Shown: positions 1-11,365, counted from the stretch's first letter. The stretch is 64,000 nucleotides of DNA from Colias croceus (GCF_905220415.1 NC_059563.1:5032001-5096000), one strand, 5' to 3'. Notes: generated by a model not told the origin, from the sequence alone. Numbers and translations: made by a program.

Positions 1-241
1 TATGCATTTCCTTTATAAGCATTTTTTTAATTAAATTGTACTGCTTTACACCATGTATTTTCAGTGTTTTATTTCAAGTGAACACCCATAAAATTTTGTC
101 ACGAGCCGCCTCTGTTTCCAACCCCTATAAAGAAGTTTCACTTCAATTATCCGCAATTTTTTGTATCAATCTAATTAGCTAAAATATCAAGGATAGCAAA
201 ATTGAATTCCAATTATGTGAAATAATAAGAGATGAAAGTTA

Positions 242-439
242 TCTTAATATATGTAAATCTCGTGTTTGTCCTCAATGGACTCCCAAACCACTTAACCGAT
301 TATAATAAAATTCGCACACCATGTGCAGTTCGATCCAACTTGAGAGATAGGCTAGGTTTTATCCCGGAAATCCCTCGGGAACGGGAACTATGCGGGTTTT
401 TCTTTGAAAACGCGGGCGAAGCCGCGGGCGGAAAGCTAG
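242..439 (+). mobile_element. Non-autonomous Helitron (TC...GCGGGCGGAAAGCTAG type)
   Basis: Starts TCTTAATATATG and ends in the GC-rich GCCGCGGGCGGAAAGCTAG, the TC/CTAG termini known for lepidopteran Helitron-like elements. The same element occurs reversed at 32161-32337. It lies in the glucosidase II intron before the first exon of the window. Confidence 0.75.
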
Positions 440-521
440 TAGTTTTTATAATAGTTAGAGATAGTGTAAAGAAGAGATCCGTAAAGATAGCGAGTGAAAA
501 TATTTTTAAAGTTATCTATTA

Positions 522-989
522 CGAGCTGCTCCGCGCGGTTTCACCCCCGTGGCTCCACCCCTGTTGGTCTTAGCGTGATGATATATAGCCTATAACCTTC
601 CTCGATAAATGGGCTATCTAACACCGAAAGAATAAAATAAATAAATAAATAATAAATAAATATTATAGGACATTATTACACAAATCGACCTAGTCCCACA
701 GTAAGCTCAATTAAGGCTTGTGTTGTGGGTACTAGGCGACGATAAATATAATACTTAATAGATACATATATAGATAATAACACCCAGACCCAAGAACAAA
801 TAATTGAGTTCATCACACAAATATTTGCCCTGACCGGGGATCGAACCCGGGACCGTCGGTTCAGTAGGCAGTTACTTTACCACTGCACCAACCGCGTCGT
901 CAAAAATTTCAAATTTTTCAAATCGGACCAGTAGTTCCCGAGATTAGCGCGTTCAAACAAACTCTTCAGCTTTATAATATTAGTATAGA
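522..989 (-). mobile_element. Helitron family A, split by a SINE
   Basis: On the minus strand the element begins TCTATACTAATATTATAAAG and ends at a mutated CTCG instead of CTAG. Its middle is interrupted: the half with ...CGAAAGAAT ends at about 630 and the half with ...AAATCGGACC resumes at about 903, with a tRNA-derived SINE between. Intact relatives are at 8063, 29036, 30123 and 35232. Confidence 0.75.
631..902 (-). mobile_element. tRNA-derived SINE
   Basis: On the minus strand this has a tRNA-like head with box A-like TGGTGCAGTGGTAA (877-890) and box B GGTTCGATCCC (838-848), a 3' body, and an AAATA-rich tail at 631-662. The head cannot fold as a working tRNA gene as read and no terminator or CCA context marks one. 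It is inserted in the Helitron at 522-989. Confidence 0.75.
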
Positions 990-1049
990 TAAAATCCGCT
1001 ATATTCTTCACATTTAATTGTATGAAAATTAACTATTTTCCTTTTTCAG

Positions 1050-4000
1050 GTTGGTGTTGGCCAGGATCATCATCGTACTTGGACTTTTTCAACCCGGCAG
1101 CTCACAAGTACTATGCGGAGAGGTTCTTGTTCGAAAACTTCCCCGGGACAAGTAAAGATGTACATTTGTGGAACGATATGAATGAGCCTAGTGTGAGTTA
1201 TTTGTTTAAATTTTTCGTTATGTACATTATTATTTACTAGCTTTCTGCCTGCAGCTTCGCCCGCTTTGTAGAAAACTTAACAAATTATATACTTCACTTC
1301 TAACTTATATAATTATAATTATATACTACCTTTTTCAAGAACCACTTTACTAATAAAAACTACTCTTTAAAAAAAAACTCATCAAATCCGTTGCATAGTT
1401 TTTATGATTTAAGCATACATAAGGAACGGACAAACAGCGACAGCGACTTCGTTTTATAGTATACAGTGATTATTTAACATTATAATATGCCATATTCGAT
1501 ATAATAAGTGCCAAAGTAAGTTAGTTTGTCAATCTTTCACGTCGCAACGGAATGATTTTGTCATGTGATTTTTGTGTCCGGCGATAGTAGGTAGACTGGA
1601 AAAATAATATAGACTACTTTTTACCTTGGTCAAAAATCTTATTTCTATAGATTTTTATAGATTATTTCTATAGTCGGTTGAAAAGCCACGCAGGCATTGG
1701 TCAAAGGAAGAAAGACAAATAAACACACTTGCGCATTTATAATATCATAGCAATAGTAATCCTACTAATATAATAAATGCGAAAGTTTGTAAGGATGTGT
1801 GTGTGTGTGTGTTTGTTACTCTTTCATGCAAATACTACTGAACCGATTACAATGAAATTTAGCACACATATAGAGGGTAACTTGAATCAACACATAGGAT
1901 AGGTTTCATCCCGGAAATCCCACGGGAACGGGAATTATGCGGGTTTTTCTTTCAAAACGCGGGTGAAGCCGCGGGCGGAAAGCTAGTACAAACATACATA
2001 CATACATACATACATACATACATACTTTCTGTAAAACGTTTATAATATTAGTAATTTTAATAGATTATTTTTATTTCATAGGTGTTCAGCGGTCCGGAAA
2101 TAACGATGCCCAAAGATTGTCGTCACTACAAACCGCCGCAAGACGGACAAGACGGTATCGCCGCGTTTTGGGAGCACAGGTAAACATACATACGAATTTA
2201 TCGTTTATTTATATAAATATTTAATGTTTGTTAGATTTTTATGGTAACTGATTAGTCACATAAAATTATATGTTCAAGAAACTCGTATTCATAATTTTAC
2301 CGTATTTTAGATTTTTTGTTGAAATGAAACTTCTTTAGGCGCGTTGAAAGTAAAATTTCAAGGTCGCGTCATGGCAATACCGTCACGTCATGGAGAAAGG
2401 CGACGATTATGGTATCATTGAATGTTGCCAAAGAAGTTTCACTTCTGACACGTGTGTTCAGCACAGACGCTCTTTTTTACCTATTTACTTTTGTAAATGA
2501 TTTGAAATTAATGTCTTTAAAGTTTAAACCTATTTATTCGAATCCCACCCAATCCCACAGGCATGTGCACAACGAATACGGTCTATCCCACATTCGTGCA
2601 TCCCACGAAGGTATGGTGCAAAGAACGGACGGCAAATATAGACCTTTTATATTATCCAGATCGGTGTTCGCTGGGACTCAGAGGTAAGTTAGTTTTTTAT
2701 TTATTTCAACTAGTATTTATTCCCTATGAAAATTGGTATATTTTTCGAGTAAAGTTTTGTCTTATGTATAATTAATTGCTATAATTATGATAGGGTTTTG
2801 TGTAATCCAATATAGGTGCGTGTGCATAAGTTATATAAATTAAAACTTACAATTTTAATATTGAGAACATCGACTATTTCGTGAATTTTGTCAAAATGAG
2901 TCGTTCAATATAAAATTCAATGAATGTCAATTATTTGATAAACTATTTTGAATCAACACACATCATAGTAAACATTATTTACCACCATTTTGGAAAGTAG
3001 TTTCTACAGAGCCTGGAACTGACAAGAAACTTTGTAGTTATAATCTCATCGTAAAACCAACCAAACATACAAACAGCAAAACATAAGCTGAACCAATTTT
3101 GATGCAATTCATCCGATACGCAGATACGCAGCAGTATGGTCAGGTGAAAAATATAAACAGCAAAATACAAAGCTGAACCCATTTTGATATAGTTTCTTCC
3201 AATAAACAGATACGCAGCAGTATGGACAGGTGACAATATGGCGGAATGGGGCTTTTTGGCTGCGTCAATAACGATGTGCCTCTCGCTAGCGAGCGCCGGT
3301 GTTTCTTTCTGCGGTTCGGATGTTGGCGGTTTCTTTAAATATCCTGAAGCTGAATTAATGACAAGGTGGTATCAGGTAAGTTATAATAGATACTAATTAA
3401 TATACTTTTATTATAAACTACATAGTATAAAACAAAGTCGCTTTCTCTGTCCCTATGTCTCTTTGTATGCTTAAATCTTTAAAACTACGCAACGGATTTT
3501 GATGCGGTTTTTTAATAGATAGAGATCACTCTATCTATTAAAATTGAATCATCAAGAGGAAGGTTTTAGTATATAATTTATTAGGTTTTAGAGAAAGCGG
3601 GCGAAGCCGCGGGCGGTAAGCTAGTTCATTATAAACTATACAAACACCAGTAGCATAAATTAATATGAAAATATATTTTAAAACTGACTAATTGAAGATT
3701 TCACCACATACGTCAATGTATGTGTGTTTTAACATGTTTTATTTTTTTAGTTTTTTTTCCTGTTTTATAAGTCAAATTAGTCAATAGGTATTTATAAGAA
3801 GCCTTTGTCCGTCTAATTTACCTATTTGTTTCATTAATCAGTTTATCTGTATTTAGCACTTTACCTGTATAATCTAATACTTTACCTGTATAATCTAACA
3901 CTTTATCCTATATAATCTACTACTTTACTTGTTTAATCTACCACTTTACCGTGTATACTCATTCACTTTACCCTGTATAATCTACTACTTTACCTGTAAA

Positions 4001-5727
4001 ATCTATGGCTTTACCTGTATAATATACCACTTTACCTGTATAATCTGCCACTTTACCTGTGCAATTAATCTGTAAATATTCTATTGACGAGTTATACCTT
4101 TATTATATATTTATCTGCCTGTTTGAGTTCCTAGCCTTTATTATTACCTGTCTCATATGTATTTTTTATTATTATTATAATGTATGTTTGTCTGTCTGTC
4201 CGTCAGGCGGGCGCGTTCCAACCGTTCATGCGGGCACACTCACATATTGAAACCAAAAGACGTGAACCGTGGCTATATGATGCAACCACTTTAGCTAGGA
4301 TCAGGGATGCTGTGAGGAGGAGATACGCTTTATTGGACTTTTGGTAAGATTATGACACTTTATATCATATAGATTATTAGATTAATTGTATTAAGGACAA
4401 TAAACACAAACAAATTGTCCGTAACGTCCGATTTGGCTCCATTTCTTAGCTTTATTTTAATTTTGAATTTACTGTAAATTTATTATTGTGTTTGAATTGT
4501 ATTGTCATATTCTAATTGAATTGTGTGCTAATCGTGTTTATGTGGAGTCAAATGATTGATCTTCCTTTCTTTCGTAACAAAAACTCTGCCTTCGCGTCTG
4601 TTAATTTAAGAGCTAGCGCGCAAGAGCAACTTTTGTCTCCGCAACTATTTTGTCTCTCCCATCAACTCTATAGGAAGTTGTGTCGCTACGCGCACTTTCT
4701 TACTAGCCCATAGAGTTGATGGGAGAGACAAAATAGTTGCGGAGACAAAAGTTGCTCTTGCGCGCTAGCTCTTAGGCAGTTTTGTAATGAGCGTTTAAGA
4801 GGGCTTATTCAATTTAACGCAAGTCAAAATCTCCGCGATCTATTACGATAGATCGCGGCTTGCGCTATCCTTTTACTATGAACAGCATAGGTCCACAGGA
4901 GAGCGCCGAGCAACATGTCCTCTCTCTGGGAAGGCTCGCTGCCGACTGATTTTAATCGGGTCGCGCGCAGTGTTTTATAGTACTTTAAAAAAAATTGTAG
5001 AAAAATAATAGAGGTACCTTAGTTGATTTTTTAAATTTTATCTTATAAGTAAGACGTTCTTTTATTGCAATATGTATAAATTATATTCAACTAAGTCAAA
5101 TATCTTGGTGAAAATAATCATTTTGTCGACTATAATTTCTAAAAAAATTCACATTGTTCGGATTTTAATTTCGTAAGTTAGGAGTCCAAAATAAAAAAAT
5201 CTTTTAACTAACTATTTTAATAAGGATTTTTGCAGTTAGTTAAAAAAAATGTGTGTTAGATCTGTCAGCAATTTCAGATATTTTTAGCTTCGAAATTGAC
5301 ACTAAAAGTGAAATCAAGTAATCATCGGCTCAGTTATCTTGATGGTATTCACAAATACTGTATTAATTGAAAAAAACTCTTAACTAACTATATAGACAAT
5401 AAAATTTCCTAAAATTATTAGTAATTCATATGTTTGTAAGATAAGTGGTTGATGGACAATCTGGTTTGAAAAATCACATATTTGAGCCAAACAGCGCACG
5501 GACCGCGTACACGGCCTTAATACTTTGAACATTAGGGGCTTGTTACGGGCTAAGGTATATCACTAAATTTGGAAATCGTTGTCATATTTTATTTCACTAT
5601 AATTATTATCTATACATATAATAAATCTGTAGAAGGGTCAATTCTGTACATTGAAAATATTGAAAAAATAACTAGCAGGGGGTGTTACTGGATCGATACC
5701 AAACCCAAATATGTGATTAAAAAAATT

Positions 5728-5760
<33 letters not shown>

Positions 5761-8700
5761 ATGTGAAGACATCACGTGAAAACTACCGGTTCGATTTCGA
5801 TGAAACTTGGTATAATTATACCTTATTATCCTGGGCGTAAAATAGGATACTTTTTATCCTGGAAAAATACGTAGAAAAAAAATTAATCTCAATTTTTCAG
5901 TTATCCATAGACGTTGTTCTGTAGTAGGTACCGCGAACACACGTTGCGTATTATTATAGACCTAGCCGTATTTGGGTCCAATAGATAGTTATAAGATGTC
6001 ATTGTCCGAGTTACTCAAAATGGAGAAATAAACCATCCACGCAAAGACCGACATCCGCGCGGACGGAGTCGCGGGCGGAAGCTAGTCTATAATATAAAAA
6101 ATAAAAATGAATCGCAAAATGTGTTGGTAAGCGCATAACTCGAGAACAACTGATTACTGAACCGATTTCGTTAATTCTTTTTTTATTACATTTCTTGAAG
6201 TATGAGGATGGTTCTTATGGAGAGAAAACGTAAACATGTACCACGGGAGAAGCCGGGGCGGACCGCTAGTGTACAATAAATTTTAAAAACTCATAGATTC
6301 TAGCCAAGGAGCCGATGTTTATTAGTTATATCACCTTTTTTAAATTATTAAATTATTACTATAATTTATTAATTATTATTTTTTCATTTTACGTAAAATA
6401 ACCTGACCACTCGGCTACTCGTGATCCCGCCAAGGCAATATAATTTGTTCTATTCTTTTCGGTTTTATGTGTCTAAAGGGTAACCACACGGTAAAACAAG
6501 ACGCGGATTCGAATTCCGCTTCGTGATCGACTTTTTTTTAATTTTAAATCATTCGATTTGAATACTATAAAAGTAAAATATCAAAATAATATGAATTCCT
6601 AAGGTACACGCTGTTCTACGAACACTCGATAGATGGCGCCCCAGTGATGCGGCCGCTGTTCCAACACTATCCTAAAGAGCAGGACACGTATACTATCGAC
6701 GATGCTTATTTGTTGGGTAAGTGTTCAAAAATAATAATAAAAATAAACTACTTTCCTCGAGACCTAAATTAAAAATTTGACTCAAGATACCAAGTTAAAA
6801 TCTCATGAATAAATGGAGTTCTCTGGACAGTAACTAACGGTCTTACTAATAAAATGTTACCCATTTGCTATTCAATGGATTAGTTATTGCAATAACCTGT
6901 CTTGTTTTTATGATTGACGTTTCATGTGAGCAAGAGCAGGACACAGCTATGGTAGAAAATGGTAGAAATTTATCCATTGTTTAACTTTTTATTAGTAAGG
7001 CCGTTAATTTATAACTTGTCGCCGAATATAAGGTATAGATAATAGAGAAATAAAAAAAAAAACTTTGAAATAGATGAATATGATTTTTTTTATAAAGTTT
7101 AGACAGTCGTGGTGTATTTAATATTATGTTACTGTATTTCATTATTCATAATTATTTTACATATTTTCAAATGGTTGCACAATTTATAAGAACATTCTCA
7201 AGATTCTCGGCGTCATTTCAACGTAACGATTAGGAACTTCAGATGAAGTTATATACGTATTAAATTGTATGTAGATTACCAATTTATTACATAACCTTTT
7301 ACTATTATAGGTACAGGGTGACTGGTAAGACGTCAGACGCATTTTGACAGGAGCTTCTTCTCATGAAACTGAACAACGTTTTTAACTTTAAAAGTAACAA
7401 CTTTAAAAGTTGTTCAGTTTCATGAGTAGAAGCTCCTGTCTAAATTCGTCTAACGTCTTACCTTTCATCTGGTATATAAAAAAAATCTTAGAATGACTCT
7501 ATTTCCCTGTAAATGAAAGAAAGAAAGAAAAATATTTATAGCGACACACACACTTAACAACTACTTATATTACTAAAAAAATATACAATAGTTTACATGG
7601 CAATCGGGTCAGACTCAGCCATGCTGTGGGGCTTTAACACCTGAACAGCGCTGATTTTCAGTCTGCCCGTAAGTTTTTATTTCCGACTTAATAAAACTAA
7701 ATAATATAACCTTGTTTTATAATTTTTATCACAGGTGACAAACTCCTAATCCGACCCGTTGTCGAGCCCGGCGTGTCTTCCGTAAAAGTGTACTTGCCGG
7801 GAATCGAATCTCGCACCCTGTGGTACGATGTGGACACTTTCCAACCGCACAGAGCGAACGGGTATATTAACCAGGAGGTTACTATGGCTAAGGTAATTAT
7901 TATATTTTTAATTATACTATTTTTGAGTTTAAAACTACAAAGCTGTATACCAACTTTATAATCTTCAGTTTTATAATAATTTTGATTTTTGCTAAATTTT
8001 TCACAAATAATACATATTTTTCCTAGATCCATATATTTCACAATAATACATACCAACGTTAATCTATACTAGTATTATAAAGCTGAAAAGTTTGTGTTTC
8101 TTTGTTTGAACGCACTAATCTCAGGAACTACTGGTCCGAAATTCTTTCGGTGTTAGATAGTCCATTCATCGAGGAAGGCTATAGGCTATATATCATCACG
8201 CTAAGACCAACAGGAGCGGAGCCACACGGGTGAAACCGCGGTGCGCAGCTAGTAAAATGATATTTTTTTTCTTATTTTTTTCACAAAAATACATAATTTT
8301 TCCCAGATCCCAGTATACCAACGCGGCGGTAGTATAATACCTCGCAAGGAGCGAGTCCGAAGATCTTCACCGCTCATGGAAAACGATCCCTATACGTTTG
8401 TGGTGACTTTGGATGATAATGTAAGTTTGTTTGTGAATGTTTTTGGTATTTTTTGTGGTTTTTAAGGTATTTTTTGAATGGGTAAGTAAAGGGTTAGGAT
8501 TGTGCTCGTTGATATTGTCGTTCTGTGGAATTTTGACGTGACAACGTCTTATAAATTGGTTTGCCGGGTGACACTTCAAGAAACTGCGTTACGCTCCGCT
8601 CACGTTATGCGCTCACAATGAGAGCGAGTGAGAGGCACGCGTCCCTTCCACGCGGGCATGGTTAGCCCGCCTAAGAGCGAGAGAGACAGACATAAAAAGT

Positions 8701-10031
8701 CGTTGTCACGTAAAACTTTCGCTCGTATACCGACTTAACAGGCAAACAATTTTTTTTTGTTTGTTGACTAGTTAAGTGGATTTGATTGTGTACAAAAATT
8801 GGTGTCAGTTTTAGATTCTTCAAAATATTTATTGGCTTTGTGTGTTTAGACAAAAATTAAAATTGGTTCAGCTTGAAGTGTAGACTTAAAAAACAATTTT
8901 AAAAGTATGTTACTTCACCAACATAAGTTAAGAATAAGACATTACATATTTACATACAATCAATTCACTTTGGTTTATAAAAACGTAACCTATAGTTTTT
9001 TTAAATATATTTTTTACGTACAACAATAATATAACACCCTGTATAATATCCGCCTCCTTGGTACAGTGGTTGACGCGTGAGCGTAGAACCGAGGGGTCCT
9101 GGGTTCGATTCCCGGTGGAGACGAAGAAAAAAAAATGTCTCGGTCTGGCAGGATACAGAAGGCTGATCACCTACTTGTCCCTAAAGAAAATCGATCAGTG
9201 AAACAGATGTATAATGCATCTGCCCCTTACCCCGCTACGGGGACATGGGACTTCAGACTGTATAATATACTTATCCTACTTTATAACAGAACACAGCAAG
9301 CGGCACCCTGTATATAGACGACGGTGAAACTTACGAGTACAAGAACAACAAATACATTTACGCTAAAATCACTTACGAGCCGACATCCATGAAATATACG
9401 TGAGTATTTAATTATATTTTCAAAGTATTGATTATTTGTTTATTTGATTTTTATGTAGAATTTAATAAAACTGCCAAGTTTAGGGCTTAGGTTTTATTGA
9501 CTAGAATTTAAAATTGTTTCAAAATTAACTTGTTAGAAAAAATATTGCAAAAACAATAACGAATTTGTTCCAATAGAAATATTATGATTTTATACATTGT
9601 CTTTATAGTTGAAGTTTTTCAAGTGAAACTTCTTAAGGCACTTTGAGAGTAAAATTTCAAGGTCACGTCATGGCGATACCGTCACGTCATGGAGTAATTT
9701 TGGTATTTTAGCATCTTGTCAATGTTGTTTCACTTCTGACACGTGTGCTCGGCACACACGCTCTTTTTTTACTTATTTTAATATTAATACATTGTAGCCA
9801 ATATAAGTATTTTCCAATTTCAGTATCACCAACGGCTCCTACGCGACTCGCACTTGGCTGGAACGCATCGTGATAGCGGGCATAAAGTCGCCTCCCAAAT
9901 CGGCGAAACTCATCCAAAACGGTCGAGCCACGCCGCTACAGATGACAATACATCGCGGTAACGATGTACTCGTCGTGAGGAAACCCGCGGCACAAATGAG
10001 TGCAGATTGGGAAATACAGTTTACGTTTTAG
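1050..10031 (+). CDS. GANAB: Glucosidase II alpha subunit (GH31), 3' part, ten exons
   Basis: ER-luminal catalytic subunit that trims the inner glucoses from N-glycans. Exons that splice in frame: 1050-1192, 2082-2179, 2561-2683, 3210-3375, 4207-4343, 6604-6716, 7735-7892, 8307-8420, 9290-9399, 9824-10031; all have AG/GT borders and phases agree, giving the last 455 residues and a TAG at 10029-10031. Exon 1050-1192 carries the GH31 signature WNDMNEPS, whose Asp is the family nucleophile. Exon 3210-3375 carries VWTGDN, whose Asp is the acid/base. Later segments (GADVGGFF-like CGSDVGGFF, RAHSHIETKRREPW, VYLPG, QRGGSIIPR, RVRRSS) follow human GANAB in order. The N-terminal part lies before the window: 1050 opens with two bases of a split codon. 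The gene is intact here despite many intronic transposon insertions. Assignment to GANAB/Drosophila GCS2alpha rather than lysosomal GH31 enzymes rests on the RVRRSS and C-terminal resemblance; recalled, not searched. Confidence 0.93.
1237..1469 (-). mobile_element. Helitron family C, decayed
   Basis: CTAG and the GC-rich end are at 1237-1262 and the start side (TCACTGTATACTATAAAACG on the minus strand) is at 1469. Same family as 36150-36338 and 42744-42933, with a more diverged middle. It begins 45 bases after the splice donor at 1193. Confidence 0.65.
1760..1986 (+). mobile_element. Non-autonomous Helitron
   Basis: Starts TCCTACTAATATAATAAATG and ends GCCGCGGGCGGAAAGCTAG. It is complete at both ends by these terminal rules and lies in the intron between glucosidase II exons 1050-1192 and 2082-2179. 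Confidence 0.75.
1992..2025. repeat. (CATA)n microsatellite
   Basis: About eight copies of CATA follow directly on the 3' end of the Helitron at 1760-1986, a common site of microsatellite growth. Confidence 0.9.
2321..2497 (+). mobile_element. Palindromic-end MITE (GAAGTTTCACTTC type)
   Basis: Inverted words GAAATGAAACTTCTTT at the start and AAAGAAGTTTCACTTC near the end enclose a body with CGTCATGGCAATACCGTCACG. A relative is at 9611-9774 and a right half at 17532-17668. Superfamily not resolved. Confidence 0.6.
3071..3239 (+). repeat. Tandem duplication of an intron-exon border (84/85 bp units)
   Basis: Unit 3071-3154 and unit 3155-3239 align end to end, each starting AAACAGCAAAA and ending CAGGTGA-AATAT. 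The second unit contains the functional acceptor before 3210; the first contains the equivalent CAG/ATACGCAGCAGTATGG. Splicing to the first copy would read through to a TGA within about 20 codons. Confidence 0.85.
3417..3624 (+). mobile_element. Helitron family C
   Basis: ACTACATAGTATAAAACAAAG at the start and GCCGCGGGCGGTAAGCTAG at the end; close to 36150-36338 throughout. A small ATAGAGATCACTCTAT palindromic duplication sits in its middle. Confidence 0.75.
3848..4062 (+). repeat. Minisatellite, about 24-bp unit
   Basis: Roughly nine degenerate copies of ACTTTACCTGTATAATCTACC. It ends about 145 bases before the exon acceptor at 4206, in the glucosidase II intron. Confidence 0.8.
4607..4774. 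repeat. Perfect 65-bp inverted repeat (hairpin)
   Basis: Arms 4607-4671 and 4710-4774 are exact reverse complements, with a 38-base loop. A single arm plus loop-like sequence is present at 35894-35983. It sits in the glucosidase II intron after exon 4207-4343. Confidence 0.9.
4790..5608. other. Intronic stretch without gene
   Basis: No coding signal. It has a small perfect hairpin (CGCGATCTA...TAGATCGCG, 4836-4858) in a locally GC-richer patch at 4830-4975 that resembles a repeat fragment, then AT-rich DNA with several TTAACTAACTA words. Confidence 0.5.
5609..6085 (+). mobile_element. Helitron, long form with (CTGT)n
   Basis: Starts TCTATACATATAATAAATCT and ends GTCGCGGGCGGAAGCTAG. It carries a (CTGT)n run at 5731-5760. 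The same family is reversed at 45779-46094, which lacks the 5880-6030 portion seen here. Confidence 0.75.
6086..6269 (+). mobile_element. Helitron family G, abutting the previous one
   Basis: Starts TCTATAATATAAAAAATAAA with no spacer after the CTAG of the element ending at 6085, and ends GCCGGGGCGGACCGCTAG. Relatives at 52586-52754 (reverse) and 53126-53295. Confidence 0.75.
6717..7734. other. Intron; mostly unassigned AT-rich DNA
   Basis: Intron of glucosidase II between exons ending 6716 and starting 7735. Apart from the hairpin MITE at 7311-7476 nothing is recognised. Confidence 0.6.
7311..7476. mobile_element. Hairpin MITE
   Basis: Near-complementary arms at 7325-7378 and 7409-7461 (GTAAGACGTCAGACGC against its complement, and AGGAGCTTCTTCTCATGA-like pairing) with a 30-base loop. 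Ends are near GTACAGGGTGACTGGTA and TACCTTTCATCTGGTAT. Superfamily not assigned. Confidence 0.65.
8063..8252 (+). mobile_element. Helitron family A
   Basis: Starts TCTATACTAGTATTATAAAG and ends CCGCGGTGCGCAGCTAG; full length for the family. Intron between exons 7735-7892 and 8307-8420; it ends only 54 bases before the acceptor. Confidence 0.8.
8421..9048. other. Intron; nothing recognised
   Basis: Glucosidase II intron. A GC-richer patch at 8578-8720 with CGCTCACGTTATGCGCTC may be an old repeat; open frames here are not gene-like. Confidence 0.5.
9049..9265 (+). mobile_element. tRNA-derived SINE
   Basis: tRNA-like head with box A-like TGGTACAGTGGTTGACG and box B GGTTCGATTCCC (9102-9113), an internal A-run (9125-9134), then a body ending near GGGACATGGGACTT. 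It stops about 25 bases before the acceptor of exon 9290-9399, so it supplies or displaces that exon's branch-point region. Confidence 0.75.
9611..9774 (+). mobile_element. MITE, GAAGTTTCACTTC type
   Basis: Same family as 2321-2497: shares AAATTTCAAGGTCACGTCATGG and TTTCACTTCTGACACGTGTG. It lies in the last intron of glucosidase II, 50 bases before the last acceptor. Confidence 0.6.
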
Positions 10032-10076
10032 TGTAATGTAGTGTGAGAGCGTGTGGACTTTTTTTGTATGTAATTT

Positions 10077-10082
10077 AATAAA
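10077..10082 (+). terminator. Candidate poly(A) signal of glucosidase II alpha
   Basis: AATAAA lies 46 bases after the stop codon, with further AATAAA-like words just downstream (10084-10095). It is the first good signal after the coding region; actual cleavage site cannot be seen. Confidence 0.5.
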
Positions 10083-11084
10083 AAATAAATAAAAATCTGA
10101 GGAATTTGATTTCAATTTGATTAAAATTATTGTGAACTTATATGGAATTAAAATAATAAAAATCTGTATAATTTTCAACTGTGATTGAGTAAAAATTATG
10201 TTAAAGGTATTTTGTAGTTGTGAATCACTGCCCTTACTTACACAGTAGATTTTGCGGTTTGTATTATTTAATCATATGCAAGGTTTATTAAACTTCGCTT
10301 ACGATATACTGGAAATTATTCTAGTATTATATTAAAAAATTTACCGTATAATATACAAATTAATAAAAAATGTATTCTCGACCATTTTTATATGACATCA
10401 AATGTACCAATTTACATGATACATAAAGCTAGAATGACTTCACTATAATTTATTAGACAAAAAATTAATTTGAACTATCAGATCAGAAAATGTCTTTAGT
10501 CTTTTTGTGTTATATTAAATTGTGTAAAAATATTTATAGAATGGTTAATTAATTAAATCACGAAACGTTATTTAAATAATAAAAAAAATGTATGTATATG
10601 CGGTGTTTTTAAAAGTACATTGAGTTCACATGCTCTCTTTATAGGACGTAATAGCATTAATTATTGTAGTCTAAATACGAAATTATTTCTCATTTCTACG
10701 AGCGAATATAGTTTTTATAACATCACAATAAAAAAAAAATTAATCAACATAGAGCGTCATTACGGATTTAAGAAAAGTCATTTTTTAAAGTTTACAATAT
10801 AAAAATGTCACCAACTCTTGTACTAAAATATAAACTATTTCGTTCGTAGTAATGTCCCCAGACCTCTCTGTATCTATGATACTTGGTAAAATTACAAATC
10901 CAGTGTTTAATACTCAACACTGTTTACATTTATTCATATTTTATGAATTTTTATTATAAAAAGTATTTAAGTGTCGTTTACGTTTAGAAATTTGCTGTAA
11001 CTAACATTAAATATTATGAGTAATTTTTAGTATTATTCTTATATACTTGACGAACTCAAAATTGCACTTATGTTTGTAAGTTAT
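10083..11084. other. Intergenic, AT-rich, no gene seen
   Basis: DNA downstream of glucosidase II, possibly including long 3' UTR forms. Only short frames; no repeat recognised. Confidence 0.5.
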
Positions 11085-11365
11085 TCAGTGATTTATAAAT
11101 ACTTAATACAAAATATAGAAATTAGCTTTACCAAAATGACGTTCTTTTTAAAAACTTCAAATTTCTAAACGAATTCTACACTAAATTCAAAGAGTAGATG
11201 TATCTTGTGATAATAAAACAATTTTTAAATATTTATCTTCTTTTATTTAAATCAAACCAACACGTGAAACAATTCAACAATATATATAATGGTGTCTTTT
11301 GTCTTATATTGCCCTTAAATACAATTATCAGGCACCAGTAGCTGAATAAGAGAAGTTAGATGCAA
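11085..11365. repeat. Segmental direct duplication, copy 1
   Basis: Matches 12062-12541 apart from a Helitron inserted in the second copy. Shared words include TTCAAAGAGT-GATGTATCTTG and CAGGCACCAGTAGCTGAATA. Confidence 0.8.

Noticed and set aside
838..890. tRNA gene on the minus strand
   Set aside because: Box A and B are good but the sequence continues into a SINE body and A-rich tail and does not form a full cloverleaf as read.
9049..9122. tRNA gene on the plus strand
   Set aside because: Same reason: it is the head of a SINE.
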